Shown here one piece after another: positions 1 to 8,225 of a stretch of DNA of 11,334 nt. The stretch is from NCBI GenBank assembly GCA_004325065.1, contig PITI01000512.1, positions 1 through 11,334 on the forward strand, in the 5' to 3' direction. Position numbers and translations under genes: made by a program. The stretch's first letter is position 1; the number at the start of each line of letters is the position of its first letter. The notes beneath the pieces are model-generated. The model did not search any database. It was not told where the DNA came from and saw only the letters and a list, made by a program, of their open reading frames with translations. This DNA is from Hamiltosporidium magnivora. Lineage: Eukaryota; Microsporidia; Dubosqiidae.

Positions 1-222
1 CATATCGACAAGATTAGCTGGCTTCTTGGGCTTCCTGGCTTTATAAGATTTTTTTATCTTACATGTAAAAATTATTCGAACCTGAGTGAAGAAAGCCAGA
101 TTTAAATGCTTTCGAATCGCAATTCTTACAAAACCAGCTTCAAAATTAATCTCATTATATATAAACCTATAAAAAAAGTTTGTAGAAAGTTTTTCATCAT
201 TCTGTAGATCATTTTCTACTTA
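1..222 (-). pseudogene. Left-edge coding-like fragment, unidentified, probably a broken or partial gene
   Basis: On the minus strand a frame is open for 73 codons from an upstream TAA (220-222) to the window edge. It reads through blocks such as EAGFVRIAIRKHLNL and KARKPKKPANLVDM, basic and protein-like, but has no usable ATG, so if it is coding its 5' end is lost or frameshifted. The plus strand is also open from base 1 to a TAA at 103-105 (34 codons, including SWLLGLPGFIRFFYL), which could instead be the C-terminus of a gene entering from the left. Positions 1-60 are clearly richer in GC than the intergenic background, as real or recently coding DNA here tends to be. I do not recognise a family in either frame and cannot decide between the strands; sequence to the left would settle it. 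Confidence 0.3.
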
Positions 223-504
223 AAATAATTCTAATACCCTTTCAAAAATTTATTGTGGTTTTTATTAGACTGAAAGTTCAAACGAAGAAATTTAAAAGAA
301 TTTAAACCTAAACTTTGCAAAAGACATAGTTCTTAAGGTTGTAATCATCCCTCATCCTACATGAAAAAAAAAATTTTAAGTCTACTAAAAAATTATTAAA
401 TCATATTGCGCAACTCATAGTATCATTATTATTTTGGATATGAGTTAGAATATATACCAAAACTTTTTCGTAAACATTTGATGAGCATTATTGATAAAAT
501 ATGA
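223..504. other. AT-rich spacer with no recognised gene
   Basis: This stretch lies between the left-edge fragment and the 3' end of the first transposon relic. It is dominated by A and T runs. I found no gene, RNA or repeat I can support, although the exact end of the transposon relic is uncertain and may reach into it. Confidence 0.5.
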
Positions 505-1125
505 TATTTATTTCAAAAAATTCAGAGTTAACAAATATTTTCTCTTAAATAATTATTTCCATCGTTTTAACATTTCTATCTCTTCCTCTAACTCCGACTC
601 TTCATTTACATTGATTAAATCATCTAAAATAAGAAGTAAAACATTTTTTGTATTTTCTGTGTTAACACCATCTTCCTCATTGTTTATTTGCTATAAAGAA
701 GTTGTTGATTGTTTATGTGTATCAACTCCTTCAATAACACTTAATGACGCTCTTTCCCAGCTCTCTTCGGCATTTGGTCGAGACGCAAGTCCTCTTCGTC
801 AATCAAAAGTGTTGTTTCGACTGTCATTTTGAGAACTATCAACTAAATTTATGCTTCTATATTGCCGAGTATTTGTTATTTGACATAATTCTTATGGTGT
901 TTTGCTACAATATCGCCCCAGTCATCACATAAGAAATCAGTTCTACACTATATTTTTAAACAAGACCTACTCAATTGCTTATAAGTCTATTTTCTAAGCT
1001 CCAATTTTTTGACCATTTGAAATGAATCTTGGGAATTAATCCCTACATCAAAGAGGGTTATCTTATTCTGCCTCTTGTCTAAAATATATATATCGAGGCT
1101 ATATTCCCAATTTTGACATCAGAAA
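505..1125 (-). mobile_element. Decayed Tc1/mariner-like transposase gene, copy 1
   Basis: The reverse complement is collinear with the plus strand at about 7590-8225. Anchors are GATGTC (1120 down / 7594 up), CTCGATATATA (1097 / 7618), TTCCCAAGATTC (1035 / 7680), AGGTCTT (968 / 7748), GTYGAAA (821 / 7898), AATACAAAAAAT (654 / 8061) and TTGTTAA (534 / 8199); spacing agrees within a few bases for most of the length. Read minus, blocks include INSQDSFQMV, FLCDDWGDIVAKHHKNYV, NIEA, TVE and ESWERASLSVIEGVD, interrupted by several stops. The block FLCDDW aligns with the mariner FQQDNAP motif carrying the second catalytic Asp (codon 924-926). The Glu codon at 816-818 fits the third acidic residue, 35 codons away, as in DD34-35E/D enzymes. 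It is a dead copy about 360 bp upstream of RPB11. Homology of the two copies is seen directly; the superfamily is inferred. Confidence 0.7.
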
Positions 1126-1481
1126 ATATGATATTTTTATTTATTAGAATTAAGTTAGCACATTATTAATTAGTTGACTATTTATTTATTCACATGTTTA
1201 TATTCAATTTTTTGCTTTTTCAAATTGAATAATTCAAAATCTAAGTTTACAAACATAAAACAAAAAAGTATTTCAAAATTATTTAACTTAAATTTTTTAA
1301 AGTAAAACTTTGTAAAGAACGCGAATTTCGCAGATTAAAAATTCTTTTTAAACTATTATTTGTTTAATTATTTCATAGCTAGTTTTATTTTATTCTTTTA
1401 GTCTCAACTAATTTTTACATATTTCTTTCATAAATAGTTTTTCGTGGTTTATTGGTTTTTAAAAAATTAAATTCTTTATTT
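1126..1481. promoter_or_regulatory. Upstream region of the RPB11 gene
   Basis: This AT-rich interval lies between the transposon relic and the RPB11 start. It must hold the promoter, but apart from the CCCC at its right end I see no distinct element. The 5' part of the transposon relic may extend into it without recognisable similarity. Confidence 0.35.
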
Positions 1482-1485
1482 CCCC
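1482..1485 (+). promoter_or_regulatory. CCCC start-proximal motif of RPB11
   Basis: Four C residues directly abut the ATG at 1486 in an otherwise AT-rich surrounding. C- or G-triplet motifs next to the start codon are a known microsporidian transcription signal and imply a very short 5' leader. The eIF6 gene and the 11036 ORF carry the same feature, which makes chance less likely. Confidence 0.6.
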
Positions 1486-1791
1486 ATGACTGAAGAAATA
1501 AAAAAACTTACAGTTGAATATGACAAAAAAACACCAAATACAGTTGAATTCATAATTCACGATGAATCACATACACTTGCAAATATGATAACTGAAAGAT
1601 TTCTTAAAGATCAAAGATGTACATTTAGCGCCTATAAGATTGTACATCCGTTAGATAACAACGTTCATATTCGTGTAACCGCTATTAGATCCATAAATGT
1701 CAAATCACTAATTATAGAAATTTTGAAGTCTTTTGAAACTGAAATAAATGAACTTTGTGAACAATTTGTAAATTTAGAAAAAAATATTTAA
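1486..1791 (+). CDS. RPB11: DNA-directed RNA polymerase II subunit RPB11 (POLR2J type)
   Basis: The 101-residue protein is the small alpha-like subunit that pairs with RPB3 to nucleate assembly of RNA polymerase II in the nucleus. Residues 16-22 (TPNTVEF) precede HDESHTLAN at 25-33, the counterpart of the family signature EDHTLGN. FLKDQRCTFSAYKIVHPL at 39-56 matches the RPB11 pattern LLxDxxVLFAGYKxPHPL, and a charged C-terminal helix follows. The PN before the signature, the LxD and the AYK favour RPB11 over its paralogue RPC19/AC19, which has CGY or similar and a different helix; RPC19 remains possible. It is shorter than yeast RPB11 (120) through reduced termini. Oddities are Ala32 for the usual Gly and Ser28 for Asp. 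The ATG is supported by the abutting CCCC; there is no intron. It faces eIF6 tail to tail. Confidence 0.85.
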   Translation: MTEEIKKLTVEYDKKTPNTVEFIIHDESHTLANMITERFLKDQRCTFSAYKIVHPLDNNVHIRVTAIRSINVKSLIIEILKSFETEINELCEQFVNLEKNI

Positions 1792-1839
1792 AATAAGAGA
1801 AACAATCTAAATCAAAAATTTTGTATGTTAAACATATAA

Positions 1840-1880
1840 TAGTTGCTTTTTGACAAAGGGTAGAAAATAGTTCCTTCGTA
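1840..1880 (+). repeat. Possible short scrap of the transposon family
   Basis: AAAGGGTAGAAAATAGTTCCTT at 1855-1876 matches copy 2 at 7765-7785 with one indel and one mismatch. The bases just before (CTTTTTGACAAAGGG against ATTTTTAAATAAAGGG) also agree. Similarity fades on both sides. The match is short and AT-rich, so chance or a common simple motif cannot be excluded. Confidence 0.3.
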
Positions 1881-1887
1881 AAATGTA

Positions 1888-1914
1888 ATCTCTTCTTAAA
1901 CATTCTGAAGAGAT
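1888..1914. repeat. 8-bp perfect inverted repeat downstream of RPB11
   Basis: ATCTCTTC (1888-1895) and GAAGAGAT (1907-1914) pair perfectly around an 11-base loop, 97 bp after the RPB11 stop. It could form a hairpin in an RNA 3' end, but an 8-bp stem also occurs by chance in DNA of this composition. Confidence 0.35.
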
Positions 1915-2164
1915 ATAAAGTATGAAAATAAAATTTTTTTAAAAGAAAGCCTTTGATTGGTTGCTAATTTTCATCTTCAAATTCTATGAATTTGTATTCT
2001 AAAAAAGTAATAAAAAAATATTTTCAATTTAAATTGTATAATTAGCAATTGTAATTTTTAAGAAGCTTTCATATATTCTACACAATTTCGTTCCATTTTT
2101 AAAAAATATTCTTGATAAAACATAAAAAAAAGTTGAAAAAATATTTAAAATTATTAGAAATGTT

Positions 2165-2890
2165 TTATTTTACGATTCCATCTATGAAAAATTCTTTCTT
2201 CGAATCAAACAAATCAGAATCGCTTAGTTTAAACACTGTTTCGATGACTAAAAATTCTGTGTTTGTCGTTTGAATACCGCAAAAACTGATCCAATCATTA
2301 ACGATCATTCCACCTCCGATACATCCACTACCTTTGTTAACAGTTCCAGCAATCACTTGAACTTCAAGCATATTAGCCAACTCCTCCATTTCTTCATCCG
2401 TAACATGTGGGTGAACCAACATTCCGACATTATTTAATGCTGCGAAAGTTCCTACAAGCGGTTCAAAACCGATATTATGCCTAAATACATCTATCTTTAG
2501 TACATCATTGATCATTTCTTCTGTTTCTTTATCTACATCAGGATGAAGTAAAGCAATATGATCGTTACAAATCAAAGTATTTCCAAGCGCATTTAGACGT
2601 TCTTCAACACGCATTACTTTAACAGTATCTGGTAAATTATTTCGTAAAAAATATAATTCTTGGTCAGTTGTTGTTATTGGTACAAGAAGTCCATTTTTAT
2701 TTCCTTGACACTGGCTTCCAACAGTCTTAATTCCATTTATTGTCGTTTCAATTACTGGGATATTTACTTTATCGAATATTTCATTATAAAAATTCTTATT
2801 TGAACTTCTTCCCGTAATACAATATGTATTTGTCAATCTTGCAAAAGCCCCTACCTCGTTACTTCCTTCAAAATCAATTCTAGAAGACAT
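2165..2890 (-). CDS. TIF6: Eukaryotic translation initiation factor 6 (60S anti-association factor)
   Basis: The 241-residue protein (human 245) is the pentein-fold eIF6, which binds the 60S ribosomal subunit, takes part in nucleolar and late cytoplasmic pre-60S maturation, and blocks premature joining of 40S until it is released by the SBDS/EFL1 pathway. Family blocks are all present in order: LTNTYC (19-24), GLLVP (67-71), TTDQEL (74-79), LPDTV (86-90), RVEERLNALGN (94-104), CND (108-110), HPD (116-118), AGTVNKGS (181-188), NDW (198-200), FCG (203-205) and ETVFKL (217-222). The tail after 223 is short and divergent and ends DGIVK. The start is fixed by alignment (RIDFEGSNEVGAFA matches the family N-terminus) and by CCC four bases upstream of the ATG. 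There is no intron and no internal stop. All five glutamines use CAA or CAG, which argues against a reassigned code. Confidence 0.97.
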   Translation of the reverse strand: MSSRIDFEGSNEVGAFARLTNTYCITGRSSNKNFYNEIFDKVNIPVIETTINGIKTVGSQCQGNKNGLLVPITTTDQELYFLRNNLPDTVKVMRVEERLNALGNTLICNDHIALLHPDVDKETEEMINDVLKIDVFRHNIGFEPLVGTFAALNNVGMLVHPHVTDEEMEELANMLEVQVIAGTVNKGSGCIGGGMIVNDWISFCGIQTTNTEFLVIETVFKLSDSDLFDSKKEFFIDGIVK

Positions 2891-2894
2891 CTGA

Positions 2895-2897
2895 GGG
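2895..2897 (-). promoter_or_regulatory. CCC start-proximal motif of eIF6
   Basis: Read on the minus strand the leader is CCCTCAG followed by the ATG, so the CCC sits four bases before the start codon. This matches the microsporidian start-proximal motif also seen at RPB11 and at 11025. Confidence 0.55.
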
Positions 2898-5154
2898 TTT
2901 GAAGATTTTTTAAAAATAACACAAATTTTTTTAATAAAACTAAAATATTTGGATTTTTATATTTGTGAATGGAAGAACAAATTAATAGTCAAATAAATTT
3001 TATTAGAAAATTATTAAAATATTTTTGTGAAGGCTTTTATTCTTTTGGTTTAAAATCTTAAATTTTTTTTCATAAGTTAGTTACTTTGATAACAGAAATG
3101 ATCGGATATTCCGCTGAAAATTTGATATTCGAATTTTTGTTTAAATTTTAATTTGTTTGCTTTTGTTTATATGTGATTTAATTTATTTTGCTCAAAACAA
3201 TTAGTTAATAAAAATTTGCGTAACTTTACCAATATAATCATAAAATATATTCTTTTGATTTCCAAATATTAGAAAAGGCTGTGTGATTAGTGAGTTCAAA
3301 TTATAAATTTATAAGAAAAAACAATATTGAAACATCTTTTAATATTTTCAAAATGCTTATAAATATTTTTTTTAATTCTTCCTGTTGAGTATAAAAATAT
3401 GTTTTAATATTTGGATTGATTTTAAATTAAAAGTATATAATTATAGTTTTTTGGAAATATTGTAATTTGAACCTGCTTATAATTTCAAAGATTCTGTTTT
3501 CTATATTTTAATCCTATTACTATGAGTTTAGTTTTGAAAGAACTTTTCGTTTCTGGCTAAATATAAATTCGTGAAATTCTAGATAATTTAGGTATTAAAC
3601 GACAGTCAAAAGACTTCTATAGATTTATAATGACTACAAATATATTAAATTTTGTAATTTAGATGATACTATAGACGAGGTTATAATAGGGCTTATATTT
3701 AAAATTTTCGAATACACATGTAGAAACAAAATTATTTAATTTGTCTTAGTCAGATTTAATGTAAAACAGATTTCTTTTTGTTTTATAGCTTGCAGTAATC
3801 AGTTATTTTTTTTTGAAAATTTCGAAAATACAAAAAAAATATTTGAGAATCACAAAAACCGAAAACTTGGTTAAAGAATTTTATATTATTCGTAAAAATG
3901 TTTGAGTATTATACTTAATATCTTAAGTTCTGGAACTCAAAACTATTATATAAATAATTTATAAATATAATTGACTTTTATAAGTTGTTATTGCCTTAGC
4001 AAGCCTAAAATAATACCTGTAAATTCCTCTAAAATAGCTAAATAATGTTCTATTCGTACTATTTAATACACTACTAAATAAAATTGTGCATTAAAAACCC
4101 GAATTTAAACAATATGATAAATCATTTTGATTGAAAATATTTAATAAGGAAATAGTTAGCACTTTAGTCTTTTTTTTAATAGTAATTTTAAAATAATATG
4201 TCCAATTTTTAATTCATTATACACAAATTGATTGATATATAGTTAATATTTCTGAATAGAAAATTTTAAAAGTGTAAAATGCGATTTCCTTTGATATTAA
4301 ATTCAATATATCTATATATGACTATTTTTATTATAATGATTATTTACCAATAGAAGGAAAGCCACATAAAGAAAAACTACTTTTAAAATTATAATTAAAT
4401 AAAAACTAGGATACTCTTTTTCACAATTCAATCATTCGAATCAATTATCATTTAAATCTTACAATATCTTAAATCGAAATTTATAAGATACTAGCTAGAA
4501 AACATATAAAAAAATCTCAATATTTCTTTTTATAAATATTCAAACTGGGCTTTTTTTCAATTAATATAAATGATACATTTATTAGGGATAGATGTCTAAT
4601 TATTAAGGCATTTAATCGTCAAAGTAATAACAAAAAGAATACATACAGATACAAAGTTGATAAAAAGAAAAAAAACTTTATTTTAAGCCTAATCTCAAAT
4701 AAAAAACTAAAGACGAGAATCGAAATGATTTTAAGACGGAATATCTATTTTTTTAATATTTTAATTATACAAATATACAAAAATTATTTTTTTTAGATTT
4801 AAGTATAATGTACAAATTATTAGATCATTAAATTAGTTGATTGAAATAAAAATATGTTTTGAATTGATTATATTTCCGTTTTTTAGAAAAATTGAATCAA
4901 TCAAATTATTTCAAAAAATAATTGAATTCCACGAAATATAACATTTATTAATTGGTTAATTTCTGTTATGGTTCGAAAAATAAAAGTTGAAATAAAAATA
5001 TTCTCTTTTTCTTAGTTAAAGAAAGTATAACGTGAAATTTCTAGAAGTGTATTTATTGTAAAAATTTAGCTCCAAAATTTATATTATAATTTTAGATTTA
5101 AATTTATGGAAGAAAATAAATGTGTGAATATTTTAAAATTGGTAATAATATTAG
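2898..5154. other. Long AT-rich region with no recognised gene
   Basis: More than 2.2 kb with no frame I can assign. It consists of A/T homopolymer runs and very short open stretches, for example 17 codons from the ATG at 3098 and about 39 open codons near 3620-3740 (plus) ending at a TAA. None has a recognisable motif or a CCC start motif. I found no clear match to the transposon relics, tRNA or rRNA signatures here. Confidence 0.6.
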
Positions 5155-5355
5155 AGAGAAATTTTTTTGATCTGGAAGTTAATTACTGTAAATTTATTTT
5201 TTCTTTATGTATTTATTCTTATTTTGGTAATTACATTGTTATATAGGGCCTTTCTTGGTATATTTTTGATGTGTTTGGGACTTTTTTTTGGTAAGTTTCT
5301 ATTTATTATACAAGCTTTTTTTAATAAATTTCCATTTTGGTCCGTTTGCATTTAA
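5155..5355 (+). other. Hydrophobic open stretch, doubtful as a gene
   Basis: After a TAG at 5152-5154 the frame stays open for 66 codons to a TAA at 5353-5355. The product would be almost entirely hydrophobic (two to three membrane-like segments, with LLYRAFLGIFLMCLGLFFGK in the middle). The first ATG is at 5269-5271, deep inside; an earlier start would have to be a TTG (5167). T-rich DNA encodes Phe/Leu/Ile by default, so a long hydrophobic frame is expected by composition. There is no CCC motif before it. It lies immediately before a GC-rich island, so it could be part of the same relic, but I cannot show this. Confidence 0.2.
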
Positions 5356-5394
5356 GAACCATAAAGTGTTTTCAAAAAAGAATTTTATTAATTT

Positions 5395-5612
5395 AATAGC
5401 TCGCTCCTTCCCCACGGATAAAACACAATGCAACGATGAATCATAGCTTCACCAAGTTCAAGGCGTTACAAAGACGATTTTCTTTGATTGGTTAAATTGT
5501 CAACTTCACATAAACTTTCAGAACGAAAGATAAAGAGTGCGAAAACCGGAGGATCGAAGGCGGCTCTTCCGAAGTAATTTCCGATTCCTCTAGCTCTAGA
5601 CCGTTAGTGACT
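5395..5612 (+). pseudogene. GC-rich island with a broken helix-turn-helix-like reading frame
   Basis: GC is roughly 40 to 45 percent here, about double the surroundings. One plus frame (in phase with 5488) reads SPSSRRYKDDFL, a TGA, then LVKLSTSHKLSERKIKSAKT and GGSKAALPK before a TAA at 5575-5577. The pattern LSxRKI...GxSKxAL resembles the DNA-binding helix-turn-helix at the N-terminus of Tc1/mariner and other transposases. A second frame opens at an ATG at 5436 with 19 codons (MNHSFTKFKALQRRFSLIG) and overlaps the first. CCCC at 5410-5413 lies upstream of ATGs at 5428 and 5436. I read it as an inactivated gene or transposon start with frameshifts. A structured RNA is the alternative: TCTAG/CTAGA and a TTCCGA repeat are present, but I recognise no RNA family. 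Confidence 0.4.
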
Positions 5613-7049
5613 TATAAAAAGAATATTTCTTCAATTTTTTTTTAAAGTCTTCCTTTTCTTTTCAATAGGCAAGTATGAAAACATTGCTACACAATGTGGC
5701 ATTTCACTAAATATTTATTATTTCTAAAAAAAACTAAAAAAATTAAATACATACATTTATTCTCTAAAAATGATTCTATTGCAATATAATTTCAGGAAAA
5801 TATAATTATTTCTATTTTTGTATTCTTTACAATGAAGGGCAAATCTATTTGCATGCGAAAAAGTGACATAATATCGTAAAATTTGGAAATTATCTACAAA
5901 ATGAAAACTATCAAACATAAAATTTAATGTATTTTCGAATCGGAAAATGGCTTTTCTACTCTTTTTTTTATATCATATTCTACATATTAAACCTTTCACA
6001 TTCTTCTTTTATATCCTACTATTAGTTGGTTTTTAGTTTCGGTTGCTTAAGATGTGGTTGGACTATCTAAATTACGGTGAGTTTGCTATATTTTATTTTT
6101 AATTGTTTTGCATTATTTTTCTTGTTTGGCCTGTCTTCAGAGGGTGCATGAATTTATAAAATATTTTTCAATAAGAAAAATTCAAACTTATAGTTTTTTT
6201 GTGGAATGTTCATAACACTAAAAAAATACCATAAAACAGAATACAAAAATAATCCAGATTTCTGCAACTAATTAGTTCATTATTTAGTTAAATGAACGTA
6301 GAAATTGATATTCTAGGAAAAACAAAAAGGTATCTTATTTTAAATATAATTTTCTGCAATACTACTAAATATTAATTAAAACATTAAATCTAAATATGTT
6401 GAAAGGCTTATATTTTCTGGTTTTGATATGAATTAAATCATGTCGCCTTCCTTGTGGTTAAAAACATGTTTAGTGTTTTATTACAAGATTTTTCAAACAA
6501 AACTATTATTTTAAGTGTCAAACCAATCCGATTATATTATTGTGATGAAAAATTAAACTTCATACTTACAAACAGTTTTAGTCCTACAAAAAATCATATT
6601 GCAAAATTCGGAATAATATCGATATAATTTATGATTAAATGTAATCAAAACACAAGCATATTAAATATCATTTTATGATGCATTCATATCGACATTGCTT
6701 AAAACATTTAGCCCAAAACAATTTAAAAATAACCCAAATATTATCAAATGTTTTCAATTAAAATATACCTGACAATATTTTGTGTTATATTAATCCTCGG
6801 TATTTTACAGGGGTTTTAGTGAACCATACATACTATTTATTATTGAAGCGAATTTAAGCAGACGGTAATGAAAATGACATTTGAATCATGTTTTAGAAGC
6901 TAAAAATATTCAAGTTAAGATTAAATTAAAAGAGTAAATACAGACACTCCACGACTTTGAAAATTATTTGTAACACATATAATAACGGAAAGGAAGAAAC
7001 AGAAAGCAATTAAATCCATTTACGATTTAACCATTCAATGTATTTAAGA
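5613..7049. other. AT-rich region with no recognised gene
   Basis: There are only short open stretches, such as 27 codons from an ATG at 6292 and 15 codons from an ATG at 5832. None has a family motif or an upstream CCC. A splice-like GTGAGT near 6078 and a CAG after a pyrimidine-rich tract near 6140 occur, but no exon with coding character flanks them. Confidence 0.55.
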
Positions 7050-7554
7050 CATAATATAAACAGAGAAAAAAAATCCAAAGAGAGATTAGAATATAAAAAA
7101 TACACGATTTTTTGAACCTTATATGAAAAAATACAAGAGACAAAAAAGAATATGATAATACATGAGAACCTTTTAAAATTAGTTTGATTGAGGTGCAAGA
7201 TTTTGAAATCCAATGATGAAAATTTAACCTTTTCTTGAGGCAAGTAGGTAACCGAGGCGATTCTATCTTGAAATAGGAAAAACAAAAGACCTGTAATTTA
7301 AAAATGGAATTTCAAAAATAAATATATAAGTTTTCAATTTCTATTAATTGAGGGGCAGAAAGCAATGTGTCAAACACCGTATAAGTCAGGTAAACCAGTA
7401 AATAATTTAATGACACAATCTACAAAATTTCTTGGACAAGACCAGCACAGTTTGCCTAAATAAGTGGTACGATGCATTATTTACACCTTGTAAAATATAT
7501 ATAAATAAGTCCTCAAAACGAATTAGAAGTCACTTATATAGAAATTCTTAAAAA
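7050..7554 (+). mobile_element. Possible 5' part of transposon copy 2, heavily decayed
   Basis: Upstream of the recognisable transposase blocks, three plus frames carry short protein-like runs in turn. They are REKKSKERLEYKKYTIF near 7062, KFNLFLRQV and a following SILK near 7225-7270, and TSTVCLNKWYDALFTPCK near 7440-7495. These are separated by stops and frame changes. This is where the N-terminal DNA-binding domain of a Tc1/mariner transposase should lie, and FLRQV...SILK could be a worn helix-turn-helix. Copy 1 does not show clear matching sequence, so assignment to the element rests mainly on position. Confidence 0.3.
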
Positions 7555-8225
7555 TGAGTATGCAGAAATAATATGGACAGATGAATAAAAACCGATGTCA
7601 TAATGTGTAACAAAGGTCTCGATATATATTTTAGATAAGATAAAAAATTTTGAGGTAACGCTTACGGAGTAAGAATTATTTCCCAAGATTCACCTCAAAT
7701 AGTTTATAAAGAGGACTTAAGAAGTATTTCTTATTGACAAACGAGTTAGGTCTTATTTTTAAATAAAGGGTAGAAATAATTCCTTAGATGATAAATTTGG
7801 ATATTATCGTTAAGGAATATCATAAGATGTATATTACAGGACTTCTAATATCTATTATATAAAGGCATATGTTCAGTCGATAATAATCACAAATAGAGTT
7901 GAAAATTTCTTTTGAATGGCAAGAGAACTTGAGACGAACCAAAATTCCAAAGAGAGTCTGGAATAGCGTCATTATGATTATTGAAAGAGCTGATAGGAAT
8001 ATACAAACAGCACCTCTTTTTAAGGGAGTGAAAAATGAGAAGGATAGTGTTAAACAAGCAAATACAAAAAATATATTTCCCTTTCTTTCAAATAGCGTAA
8101 CCACAGTGAAACCACTAAAAATACATTAAGAGTCTGATTCAGAATAAGGTTATGAATATGTTAAAATGGAGGAATAAAACATTTTAAATATAGGGTATTT
8201 GTTAAACCAAAAATTTATTGAATAA
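7555..8225 (+). mobile_element. Decayed Tc1/mariner-like transposase gene, copy 2
   Basis: This is the plus-strand partner of copy 1. It reads, across three frames, NEYAEIIWTDE (first acidic block, Asp codon 7580-7582), GVRIISQDSPQIVYKEDLRS (7666-7730, like the mariner block around VWGxIS), IVKEYHKMY, then NRVENFF with Glu at 7901-7903. From 7899 a 76-codon open stretch (RRTKIPKRVWNSVIMIIERA, ending at a TAA at 8127-8129) aligns with the copy 1 ESWERASLSVIEGVD region and is the surviving C-terminal part. The second catalytic Asp (FLCDDW in copy 1) is lost here. Multiple stops and frameshifts make it non-functional. The Asp-to-Asp spacing looks shorter than is typical, so a deletion or a divergent subfamily is likely. 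No terminal inverted repeats or TA target duplication could be defined. Confidence 0.7.

Larger units (their letters stand above)
1792..2164. other. Convergent intergenic spacer between RPB11 and eIF6
   Basis: This 373-bp AT-rich spacer holds the 3' ends of both genes. It contains a perfect 8-bp hairpin at 1888-1914 and a short stretch at about 1840-1880 that resembles the interior of the transposon relics. I find no clear AATAAA-type signal just downstream of either stop codon. Confidence 0.5.

Noticed and set aside
491..932. Two overlapping plus-strand open frames of 113 and 62 codons (491-832 and 744-932)
   Set aside because: They lie antisense to transposase copy 1, whose minus-strand reading is supported by homology with copy 2; the plus frames are shadows.
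1486..1791. Assignment as RPC19/AC19 instead of RPB11
   Set aside because: Both carry the same signature, but the TPN before it, FLKD and AYK fit RPB11 better; kept as a lower-probability alternative.
1712..1903. Minus-strand frame overlapping the end of RPB11
   Set aside because: It overlaps a conserved gene on the other strand, has no recognisable motif and no CCC start motif.
4960..4990. tRNA B-box-like GGTTCGAA near 4971
   Set aside because: No matching A box, acceptor stem or T stem can be drawn around it.
5395..5612. rRNA fragment suggested by GAACGAAAG and GGATCGAAGGCGG words
   Set aside because: The words resemble small-subunit rRNA but are separated by extra sequence and the flanking conserved positions do not follow.
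6052..6145. Possible intron (GTGAGT near 6078, pyrimidine tract and CAG near 6140) after an ATG at 6052
   Set aside because: The joined reading stops after a few codons and neither side has coding character.
7010..7285. Minus-strand frame of 91 codons
   Set aside because: Hydrophobic low-complexity translation of A-rich plus-strand DNA, probably antisense to the decayed 5' part of transposon copy 2.
7820..8104. Minus-strand frame of 94 codons
   Set aside because: It is antisense to the conserved C-terminal part of transposase copy 2.
7899..8129. 76-codon plus frame taken as an independent gene
   Set aside because: It aligns with the C-terminal part of copy 1 and is only the undamaged tail of a broken transposase; upstream homology continues through stops.
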